Positions 37,501 through 43,663 of a DNA stretch of 64,000 nucleotides are shown piece after piece. How positions within the stretch are numbered: the stretch's first letter is position 1; the number at the start of each line of letters is the position of its first letter. The stretch spans positions 186,001 through 250,000 of the forward strand of contig CABJBA010000003.1 in assembly GCA_902363735.1 (NCBI GenBank), given 5' to 3'. The notes beneath the pieces are model-generated. The model worked only from the letters and a program-made list of their open reading frames with translations, ran no database searches and was not told the origin of the DNA. Position numbers and translations under genes: made by a program. The DNA is from Clostridiaceae bacterium. GTDB taxonomy: Bacteria > Bacillota > Clostridia > Lachnospirales > Lachnospiraceae.

Positions 37501-38077
37501 TGGATACCGACTCTTTGACCTTTAAAGCCGTAAGAAACTCCTCCAGCTCCTTTCTCCGGTCAGGCCTCCCCCTCAATCCGTCATAAATGGCCTTTACATG
37601 CAGATCATTCATAAAGGGAGCTGTGTCAAAATCACGGTATTCAAACAGCCTTAAGGCTGTATCCATATCTTTTTTTGCAATGGACGCAAAGTCCTCTGCT
37701 GTCTTTAAGTCTCCCAGGGCCTTTCCTGATGTTCCCAACTCCACACGAAAAGAATAAGGGACTTCTCTCTCGCCGCCATTGGTAACCAGATAAAAAGATC
37801 CCTTAATCACATCACCATCTTCCAGATAACTGCTGTTTATCTCATAGACCAGATGGTTATATGTACCCCCAAAGGCGACCTTTAAAAGCTTGACACGGTA
37901 ATTGGAGGAATATGCAAGTCCTTTTATATGTAAATTATTCTCGCTGGTAACGACAACTTCGCGCCTTGCCGCTCCGCCGGAGCGGACCACATCATCAATT
38001 CCCGATGGGGTTACCTTAATCTTTGGAATTTCTGAATCAATTATGCCTTTCGACAACCTGTTGATCCGTTCTCTCAT
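34508..38077 (-). CDS. Very large repeat protein of unknown function (DUF5717-type)
   Basis: Protein of 1189 residues with no signal peptide or membrane span. The first 290 residues look beta-rich: two Ig-like stretches can be seen (KGLAYSSNYRVKLLKVAFG ... GDVIKGSFYLVTNGGE and SGWGYVNLEVTTDCDFIELP). From about residue 310 on it is a long solenoid of helical hairpins (for example LLDECRDEILSQRQEKRELYCYYQYLRLK), TPR-like in texture. The C-terminal 130 residues are again mixed. I think this is the family called DUF5717 in Lachnospiraceae, from memory. It is first gene of a three-gene unit with an Hsp70/actin-like and a TPR-like protein, suggesting a large cytoplasmic scaffold or chaperone-like assembly. 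Confidence 0.85.
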   Translation of the reverse strand: MRERINRLSKGIIDSEIPKIKVTPSGIDDVVRSGGAARREVVVTSENNLHIKGLAYSSNYRVKLLKVAFGGTYNHLVYEINSSYLEDGDVIKGSFYLVTNGGEREVPYSFRVELGTSGKALGDLKTAEDFASIAKKDMDTALRLFEYRDFDTAPFMNDLHVKAIYDGLRGRPDRRKELEEFLTALKVKESVSITAETDSRRFGELEEPVKDQIVLKRSGWGYVNLEVTTDCDFIELPQKTIGEQDFEGDECRVPFVIHPERMHQGENQGRIFINGMEERFALPVTAVRNPGGGISAEDAFTKESFSHFLRLRLEEESGQRDLAVLYEGMRKALNEIEVMKGVTSPVKLFRAEIYLGEGKPSKAVLLLDECRDEILSQRQEKRELYCYYQYLRLKAEPDEYQKESLIRLMKKYLEEEPGQFWLFLLILKMDSKLFENLPSLFSMLKRQFDKGVRSPFFYVWGCRILNSAPDMIRTLGSMEIQILYHCAGKGLVEKKLALVISRLTLNVKHFNRLHYRMLVKLYEEFPEKEVLEAVCGLLIKGELQRGDAFSWYEKGVKAGISLTRLYEYYLYSLPRNYCYLLPKEVLLYFSYGGSELDIYSRITLYKNVLVYLEPTDALYQAYERTIEKFATEQLFESRIDNRLAVIYEKMILKDVIDLPMAKVLPAILRSYRVECSNKNMKYVIVCYEEMKEEDAFLLDEGVAYVPLFSERSILLFQDAYGNRYANVLCKKAPVMDKPELEQRCFELHPEHPMLRLRACQKVLEQGEADGEEIKILENTLEDPKLRPAYKRLLLSKIIEFYQKHALPGEDNEGSGYLLKLDKKVLSKSERTGVCNTLIISGYVEEAFAMLREFGSEEIETEGLYLLCSKMILKKLFDEDSLLLHLSYQIFKEKKGDSIIMDYLCEHFNGLSDQMYAVLVEGVSQHVETYDLEERLAAQMMFSGRGSKLDKVFQLYKSRKEPNNTILKAYFTIKCTEYFMEDKELWEQVFAYLEGLVQASSLKGRLPVIYLLALTKFYSQLPNLEEDQAALCRETLSFLLEEGFEFPYFKILARYAPVPEDIMDKAMIQYSGDKDSKIDLQIRILPDEEEFHSEDISRMYQGIFVKQKILFEGEIMEYRIRELVTEEWILKKEGSVECCTKLPVRDSESRFACLNEMSLSLSIKDEEGLKKRMQEYLKKNAAAEELFSLM

Positions 38078-38180
38078 AGTGCCACCTGTATATTTATTTC
38101 TCTTTTTATCGTTATTAATGTTTGTTTGGTTATTTATTTAGGTTAGGATATGTTACAAATCCAGGATGATGGAGGGAATC

Positions 38181-38317
38181 AGCCATGCCAGGGGGAAATA
38201 GGGCGGCTTACCGCCCTATTTCCCCTGCGGGCTGACGCCCTATAAAAAAAGTTTGTGAAATTTGTGCTTAGTGAGCAAGCTCCCACGCACAAATTTCACA
38301 AACTTTTTTGCATGGCT
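38181..38317. repeat. 137-bp nested inverted-repeat element (MITE- or structured-RNA-like)
   Basis: The element is bounded by perfect 8-bp inverted ends, AGCCATGC at 38181-38188 and GCATGGCT at 38310-38317. Inside are a perfect 15-bp hairpin with a 4-nt loop (38192-38225), a small hairpin GGGC-TGAC-GCCC (about 38229-38240), and a perfect 23-bp hairpin (38245-38267 with 38287-38309) whose arms carry A6 and T6, giving it terminator character on both strands. It lies between divergent genes, where no terminator is needed. The rest of the 335-bp gap holds only the malic enzyme promoter on the right; no clear promoter is seen for the leftward gene. Confidence 0.8.
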
Positions 38318-38348
38318 TTAAGATAATCACATTCTACCACATTTTCTA

Positions 38349-38377
38349 TTGATTTAAAACCCTAAAATTGGTATGAT
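38349..38377 (+). promoter_or_regulatory. Promoter of the malic enzyme gene
   Basis: TTGATT (38349-38354) and TATGAT (38372-38377) are 17 bp apart, about 35 nt before the ATG at 38413. It lies just outside the inverted-repeat element. Confidence 0.7.
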
Positions 38378-38412
38378 AAATAAAAACTGTTAAAAAAAAG
38401 GACAAACTAATT

Positions 38413-39567
38413 ATGACGACCAATGAGAAAGCTTTATTGCTCCACAAAGAATGGAATGGAAAGCTGGAAATAACATCAAAAGCAAAGGTAAATTCAAGAG
38501 AAGATTTAGCCTTGGCCTATACCCCCGGAGTAGCGGAGCCATGCAAGGTTATTGCGGAAAACCCTGAGGCAGCATACGATTATACCATCAAAGCAAATAC
38601 AGTGGCAGTTATCTCTGACGGAAGTGCTGTTCTGGGCTTGGGAAACATAGGTCCTCTGGCAGCCATGCCCGTTATGGAGGGAAAAGCCGTGCTTTTTAAA
38701 GAATTCGGAGGGCTGAACGCCATCCCGATCTGCCTGGATACCCAGGACACAGAGGAAATCATTAAAACCGTGGTGAATATTGCCCCTGCCTTTGGCGGCA
38801 TCAATTTAGAGGACATATCAGCTCCCCGCTGCTTTGAAATTGAGGAGCGGTTAAAGGATCTTCTTTCCATCCCTGTATTTCACGACGACCAGCACGGAAC
38901 AGCCATCGTTGTTCTGGCAGGCATCATCAATGCGCTGGAAGTGACAGGAAAGAAAAAAGAAGAATGCCAGGTGGTTGTAAACGGAGCGGGATCCGCAGGA
39001 GTGGCTATCACTAAGCTCCTTCTCACCTATGGCTTTTCACATATTACCATGTGCGACAGGATTGGAATACTTGCCAAGGGCATGGAAGGTTTAAACTGGA
39101 TGCAGGAACAGATGATGAACGTGACCAACTTGGAAGGTAAACAGGGTTTTTTGTCCGATGCCATAAAGGGGGCCGATATTTTTATCGGTGTATCCGCACC
39201 TGGAATCGTTACCCAGGAGATGGTTGCATCCATGAATCGTGACTCCATCCTTTTTGCTATGGCAAATCCGGTTCCTGAGATCATGCCCGATCTGGCAAAA
39301 GCTGCCGGTGCAAAAGTCATAGGAACAGGAAGGTCTGATTTCCCAAATCAGGTCAATAATGTACTTGTATTCCCAGGGATTTTCAAAGGTGCTCTGGAAG
39401 GAAGATCTTCAGCCATTACGGAAGAAATGAAGCTTGCCGCTGCCATCGCTATCGCCAGTCTTGTGGATCCGGTCAAGAGAGATGAAAACAACATTCTGCC
39501 GGAAGCTTTTGATCCCCGTGTTGCAGAAGTTGTGAGCCGTGCAGTCAGGGATCATATCCGGTTATAG
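38413..39567 (+). CDS. NAD(P)-dependent malic enzyme
   Basis: Oxidative decarboxylase of 384 residues converting malate to pyruvate and CO2. It belongs to the short bacterial type without a phosphotransacetylase extension. Motifs: LALAYTPGVAEPCKVIAENP with the catalytic Tyr, EISA-type LEDISAPRCFEIEERL, metal/substrate site FHDDQHGTAIVVLAGIINAL near residue 160, and the dinucleotide loop VVNGAGSAGVAITKLL near 190. VFPGIFKGALEGRSSAIT near 320 is characteristic. Coenzyme choice is not settled by eye. It is divergent from the DUF5717 cassette and may be followed in the same transcript by the two small genes downstream. Confidence 0.94.
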   Translation: MTTNEKALLLHKEWNGKLEITSKAKVNSREDLALAYTPGVAEPCKVIAENPEAAYDYTIKANTVAVISDGSAVLGLGNIGPLAAMPVMEGKAVLFKEFGGLNAIPICLDTQDTEEIIKTVVNIAPAFGGINLEDISAPRCFEIEERLKDLLSIPVFHDDQHGTAIVVLAGIINALEVTGKKKEECQVVVNGAGSAGVAITKLLLTYGFSHITMCDRIGILAKGMEGLNWMQEQMMNVTNLEGKQGFLSDAIKGADIFIGVSAPGIVTQEMVASMNRDSILFAMANPVPEIMPDLAKAAGAKVIGTGRSDFPNQVNNVLVFPGIFKGALEGRSSAITEEMKLAAAIAIASLVDPVKRDENNILPEAFDPRVAEVVSRAVRDHIRL

Positions 39568-39645
39568 AGGCTTTCCAACCAGACTTAAGCACCCGTATCG
39601 CCGGGTAAAAAATACGGCGCAGAACATGAGCCACTGGAGGTAACT

Positions 39646-40170
39646 ATGCTGTCAGAACCTATGACCCTGTACAAACTGATGATTTTATATATGCTGAAGC
39701 AGGTAAATTTCCCCCTGACAAGCGCACAACTTTCCAACTTTTTTCTGGAACATGAATACACCACTTATTTCACCTTAAACCAGGCACTTAATGAACTGCT
39801 GGAAGCCAGGCTTCTCCATGTGGAAACCAATCACAACAGCAGCCGGTATGAAATCACCAGAGAAGGTGAGGAAACCCTCTCTTTTTTCGGTAACAAGATT
39901 TCACCTGCCATCATTAATGATATAGATGAATACTTAAAAGAAAACAAGTTCCGTCTCCGCAATGAAGTGGGGATCACCGCTGATTTTTATAAGTCCACTA
40001 ACCAGGAATACATTGTCCGCTGTCAGGTGAGGGAAGGAAAAAGCAACCTGATTAACTTGGAGCTTTCTGTTCCTGACAAAACCCAGGCAGAGATCATGTG
40101 CGACCACTGGAAAGGAAAAAGCCAGGAAATCTATGCATTTGCCATGAAAACCCTGATGAGCGGTTCTTAA
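39646..40170 (+). CDS. DUF4364-family winged-helix protein
   Basis: Protein of 174 residues. The N-terminal 75 residues fit a winged helix: TLYKLMILYMLKQVNFPLTSAQLSNFFLEHEYTTYFTLNQALNELLEARLL, then a strand pair SSRYEITREGEETLSFF. The C-terminal half is mixed alpha/beta. I recognise this as DUF4364, common in Lachnospiraceae and other clostridia; a regulatory role is likely but no target is known. GGAGG lies 7 nt before the ATG. It starts 78 nt after the malic enzyme gene and 29 nt before the next small gene. Confidence 0.85.
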   Translation: MLSEPMTLYKLMILYMLKQVNFPLTSAQLSNFFLEHEYTTYFTLNQALNELLEARLLHVETNHNSSRYEITREGEETLSFFGNKISPAIINDIDEYLKENKFRLRNEVGITADFYKSTNQEYIVRCQVREGKSNLINLELSVPDKTQAEIMCDHWKGKSQEIYAFAMKTLMSGS

Positions 40171-40199
40171 AGTTTTATCAAACAGAAAGGGGATTCATC

Positions 40200-40511
40200 T
40201 TGAATAAGATCCAGAAAAAAAGAACGTTACTCCAGGAAATTAACTACAAATATATACAGGAACAGAAGAAGCTGAAAAAGAAAGGTTTCCGTCTGAAGAC
40301 AAGACTGATGCTGACCATTGCTCTTCCCATCCTTCTTGTCCTGATCTCTGTCAAGGCAGCACAGACTTTTATACGGATCAAAGTAAGAGAGCTCTTTGCC
40401 AAACCTCTTCCAGAAAAGATGTCCGACGAGCCCTCCCAGCCTGTGACCGTTCCCAAGACGCCTGTAAAAACGGAAATCATCCATCCCGAGCGGATTTTCA
40501 AAGAAAAATAG
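40200..40511 (+). CDS. Small single-span membrane protein, unknown function
   Basis: Protein of 103 residues not recognised as a known family. The first 40 residues are strongly basic (KIQKKRTLLQEINYKYIQEQ, KKLKKKGFRLKTR), then one membrane span (MLTIALPILLVLISVKAAQTF, about 40-60), then a Pro- and Thr-rich tail (SQPVTVPKTPVKTEI). The basic side should be cytoplasmic, leaving the tail outside. The start is TTG at 40200, with AAAGGGG 7 nt upstream; upstream in-frame ATGs lie inside the DUF4364 gene. It is last gene before a strong terminator. Confidence 0.75.
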   Translation: MNKIQKKRTLLQEINYKYIQEQKKLKKKGFRLKTRLMLTIALPILLVLISVKAAQTFIRIKVRELFAKPLPEKMSDEPSQPVTVPKTPVKTEIIHPERIFKEK

Positions 40512-40513
40512 AC

Positions 40514-40556
40514 AAAAAAGCTGATTCAGCGAATCTCTTCCTGAATCAGCTTTTTA
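40514..40556. terminator. Bidirectional terminator between convergent genes
   Basis: A perfect 15-bp stem (AAAAAGCTGATTCAG with CTGAATCAGCTTTTT) around an 11-nt loop serves both the plus-strand small membrane protein gene and the minus-strand amino-acid ABC operon. Confidence 0.92.
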
Positions 40557-40557
40557 T

Positions 40558-41301
40558 TTATCCCTGCATAAATCTGCTTAAGAATTCTTTTGTGGTAGTT
40601 TTTTTCGGATTGCCAAAAATGTCAGCCGGAGGCCCCTCTTCTTCAATGACTCCCCCAGCCATATAGACCACATGGCTGGATACATCTCTGGCAAAGGCCA
40701 TTTCATGAGTAACGATAATCATGGTAAGACCTTCTTTCGCAAGAGTTCTCATAACAGCCAGCACCTCTCCCACCATCTGAGGATCCAGAGCCGAAGTAGG
40801 TTCGTCAAAAAGCAGAACCTCAGGATCCATGGCCAGAGCTCTGGCTATTGCTACCCTCTGCTTCTGTCCGCCGGAAAGCTGTCTTGGCTTTGCATTGATA
40901 TAGGGAGCCATGCCCACCTTTTCCAAATACATCATAGCCTTTTTTCTGGCTTCTTCCTTATTCTTTTTTAAAACCTTTACCTGTCCTGCCATACAGTTTT
41001 CCAGAACAGTCATGTTGTTAAAAAGATTGAAGTTCTGGAACACCATACCTACCTTGGTCCGATAGGCAGGGGCGTTCATCTTTCTGTCCGTAATGTCCAC
41101 ATCATGATACAGTATCTCTCCGCTTGTAGGAGTCTCCAAAAGATTTAGGCAGCGCAGAAGGGTTGATTTTCCGGAACCGGAGGCACCGATGATACAGGTC
41201 ACATCCCCGGCATTAACGGAGAAATCAATATCCCGAAGCACCACATTGGTTCCAAAGGTTTTGCTTAAATGATGAATTTCCAACAATTTTTCGCCTGCCA
41301 T
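40558..41301 (-). CDS. Polar amino-acid ABC transporter ATP-binding protein
   Basis: ATPase of 247 residues of the GlnQ/HisP type. Walker A is GASGSGKST at about residues 38-46, the signature [15 protein letters not shown] near 143, Walker [14 protein letters not shown], and the switch His in [18 protein letters not shown] and [17 protein letters not shown] are typical of amino-acid importers. It is last in the SBP-permease-ATPase operon; its ATG directly follows the permease stop. Confidence 0.94.
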   Translation of the reverse strand: MAGEKLLEIHHLSKTFGTNVVLRDIDFSVNAGDVTCIIGASGSGKSTLLRCLNLLETPTSGEILYHDVDITDRKMNAPAYRTKVGMVFQNFNLFNNMTVLENCMAGQVKVLKKNKEEARKKAMMYLEKVGMAPYINAKPRQLSGGQKQRVAIARALAMDPEVLLFDEPTSALDPQMVGEVLAVMRTLAKEGLTMIIVTHEMAFARDVSSHVVYMAGGVIEEEGPPADIFGNPKKTTTKEFLSRFMQG

Positions 41302-42102
41302 TTACTTCTCCTCCTTATCTCTTGGATTAGGGAACTTCACCATACCGCTGGTATAAGCCAGGGTATCCGTAGTAGCCAGATCGTAACTGTCCGGACCATC
41401 CATCTTCTTCTCCCAATGCCGTAGAATTCTGGAACAGGTAAATGTCAGCACAAAGTAAAGGATCATGGTAATGGTAAAAGCTTCAAAATAAGTATAATAA
41501 GCTCCTGCCACTCCCTTTGTGGTGTAAAACAGCTCTACAAAACCAATGACAGAGAGCACGCAGGTGTCCTTGATATTGATGATCAGATTGTTTCCAATCT
41601 GAGGCATGATGTTGCGCAGAGCCTGAGGCATAATCACATTAACCATTGTCTGATAGTGAGTCATACCAATGGCCTTGGCTCCTTCCGTCTGTCCCTGGTC
41701 AATGGACAAAATACCTCCACGCACCGTCTCTGCCATATATGCTCCGGTGTTAATGGAGACAATAAAGTAGGCGGCAAAGGCAACAGACATGTTAATCTGG
41801 AACAACACAGAGAAACCAAAATATATAAACATGGCCTGAACCATCATGGGGGTTCCCCGGAATACCTCTACATAGATATTTAATATAATTTTTATAATCT
41901 GTAACAGGAACCGCTTGATCACGTTATCGTTTTTCGATACAGGAATTGTCTGAATAATTCCTACTGCAAAACCGATGATACAGCCGATCAAGGTACCCAC
42001 AATGGCAACAGCCATTGTCTTACCCACACCGCTGAGAAACGAAGGTCCATACCCTTGCAGAATAACAATGATTCTTCCCAAAAAATCTGATGGCAGAGAC
42101 AT
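41302..42102 (-). CDS. Polar amino-acid ABC transporter permease
   Basis: Membrane subunit of 266 residues, HisM/GlnP family, with about five spans. Typical blocks are VEVFRGTPMMVQAMFIYFG near residue 95 and AYMAETVRGGILSIDQGQTEGAKAIGMTHYQTMVNVIMPQALRNIMPQIGNN, the importer coupling loop. The C-terminal tail of some 35 residues past the last span is longer than usual and polar. It probably works as a homodimer since only one permease is encoded. Confidence 0.93.
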   Translation of the reverse strand: MSLPSDFLGRIIVILQGYGPSFLSGVGKTMAVAIVGTLIGCIIGFAVGIIQTIPVSKNDNVIKRFLLQIIKIILNIYVEVFRGTPMMVQAMFIYFGFSVLFQINMSVAFAAYFIVSINTGAYMAETVRGGILSIDQGQTEGAKAIGMTHYQTMVNVIMPQALRNIMPQIGNNLIINIKDTCVLSVIGFVELFYTTKGVAGAYYTYFEAFTITMILYFVLTFTCSRILRHWEKKMDGPDSYDLATTDTLAYTSGMVKFPNPRDKEEK

Positions 42103-42124
42103 ATTCTATCTTCTCCTTTTTGTA

Positions 42125-42991
42125 TTAGTTAGACAATGGCTGTACGGCGATGGCATCTTCCATCATCTTGTCAAAGTCTGTTTCATTCATTTCAGAAAGC
42201 ACACCGTTGATGGCATCCTTTAATTCCGTATTGCCCTTCTTTAAAGAAATCCCGATGTTAATGTCTTCATCAGAAACCTGAAACCCACCTTCTGTTCCGG
42301 TAAAATCAAGAAGTCTGAACTCAGGATAAGCAATTAAAGAAGCCTGTCCCGTAGGCTTGTCGGTTACTACTAAATCAATTCTTCCAGAATTAAGAGCTAC
42401 CAGCATAGCGGGCACGGATTCGTGGGCAGGCTGTATCTCTCCATCTGGAATCTGAGGCAGACAGCTATCATACCAGATCGTGTTGATCTGGGAGGTACTG
42501 ACAGCACCAGCTAAATCTGCAACGCTTTTTGCATTCTCATATTTACTTCCGGCCTTTACCAGAGTAACAATAGTAGCATAATAATAGGGGTCTGTAAAAT
42601 CTACAGACTGAAGGCGGTCTGATGTAATCGACTGGCCAGCAATAACACAGTCCACGGTTCCGGACTGAACTGCAGGAACCAGGGAATCCCAGTCAAGCTT
42701 TACAATTTCCAGCTCATAGCCAAGTTTGTCAGCAACCTTCTTGGCAATCATAACATCATAGCCATAAGCGAAGTCAGAGCTTCCGGAAATGGGAACCGCT
42801 CCATTTGCATCTGTGGGCTGAGTCCAGTTATAAGGTGCATAGCTGCACTCCATGGCAACTTTCAGTGTCTTTTTTCCATCAGCTGCTGCTGTTCCAGTTG
42901 CTGAATTTCCGCTTCCACAAGCTGTCAAGGTGACGGTTGCCAGAACTGCTGCCACAAAAGCAGAAGCAATCTTCTTCATTGTTTTTTTCAT
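42125..42991 (-). CDS. Amino-acid-binding lipoprotein, family 3
   Basis: Solute-binding lipoprotein of 288 residues. Signal peptide with lipobox TVTLTAC (Cys about residue 26), then the family-3 domain beginning LKVAMECSYAPYNWTQ, with YGYDVMIAKKVADKLG, DWDSLVPAVQSGTVDCVIAGQSITSDR and VDFTDPYYYATI. The Arg in SDR and the Asp in the late DLVVTDKP region usually bind the amino-acid alpha groups; side-chain specificity cannot be read. First gene of the operon, behind a strong promoter overlapping the end of engB. Confidence 0.93.
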   Translation of the reverse strand: MKKTMKKIASAFVAAVLATVTLTACGSGNSATGTAAADGKKTLKVAMECSYAPYNWTQPTDANGAVPISGSSDFAYGYDVMIAKKVADKLGYELEIVKLDWDSLVPAVQSGTVDCVIAGQSITSDRLQSVDFTDPYYYATIVTLVKAGSKYENAKSVADLAGAVSTSQINTIWYDSCLPQIPDGEIQPAHESVPAMLVALNSGRIDLVVTDKPTGQASLIAYPEFRLLDFTGTEGGFQVSDEDINIGISLKKGNTELKDAINGVLSEMNETDFDKMMEDAIAVQPLSN

Positions 42992-43048
42992 AATCCTTTT
43001 CTCCTCATCTCATAAAATATACAATACTGAAAATCCGTATTTGTGAAC

Positions 43049-43077
43049 AGTATAAAAAGATTTTTATTCATTGTCAA
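43049..43077 (-). promoter_or_regulatory. Promoter of the amino-acid ABC operon
   Basis: Minus-strand TTGACA (43077-43072) and TATACT (43054-43049) are 17 bp apart. The -35 lies inside the last codons of engB, so the operon starts without an intervening terminator and may also receive read-through from lon-engB. Confidence 0.8.
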
Positions 43078-43663
43078 TACTATTTACAATTTCTGATATC
43101 ATGTCCCAAATTTCTTCTCTTCCCTGTTTTGTCTCTGCAGAGAAAGGAATGATAAGTTCTTCGGGTCCAAGCCCTAAGCCTGTCCGCAGGATCTTTACAG
43201 CCTTTGGTACCTGGCTTCGTTTGATTTTATCCAGTTTTGTCGCTATGATCACCGGGTGAAAGCCATTCTGCACAATCCAGTCATACATAGTCTTGTCATT
43301 GACAGAAGGCTCATGACGGATGTCTATCAGAAGGAAGATACAGCGCAGCATAGGGGAATTATGGAGGTAATTCTCAATCATTTTTCCCCATTTAGCCTTT
43401 ACCTCCAAAGCGACCTTTGCATAGCCGTAGCCTGGAAGGTCCACATAGTAAAAGGCCTCATTAATATTATAAAAGTTAATGGTCTGGGTCTTTCCCGGCT
43501 GAGAGGATATCCTTGCATAGGATTTGCGGTTCATCAGGGCATTGATCAGGGAAGACTTACCCACATTGGATTTGCCGGCAAAGGCAAACTCCGGCTTGGT
43601 ATTCTCCGGGAGTTTGCTGGTTATGCCGCAAACGGTTTCCAGTTCTACTGTTTTAATAATCAT
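43064..43663 (-). CDS. engB: Ribosome-biogenesis GTPase YsxC/EngB
   Basis: Essential GTPase of 199 residues needed for assembly of the large ribosomal subunit. GTP-binding motifs are intact: G1 GKSNVGKSSL near residue 32, G3 DLPGYGYAKV near 75, G4 ATKLDK near 140, and G5-like PFSAETKQG near 173. The ATG overlaps the lon stop by 4 nt (ATGA), the conserved lon-engB order also seen in Bacillus (lonA-ysxC). Confidence 0.95.
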   Translation of the reverse strand: MIIKTVELETVCGITSKLPENTKPEFAFAGKSNVGKSSLINALMNRKSYARISSQPGKTQTINFYNINEAFYYVDLPGYGYAKVALEVKAKWGKMIENYLHNSPMLRCIFLLIDIRHEPSVNDKTMYDWIVQNGFHPVIIATKLDKIKRSQVPKAVKILRTGLGLGPEELIIPFSAETKQGREEIWDMISEIVNSIDNE

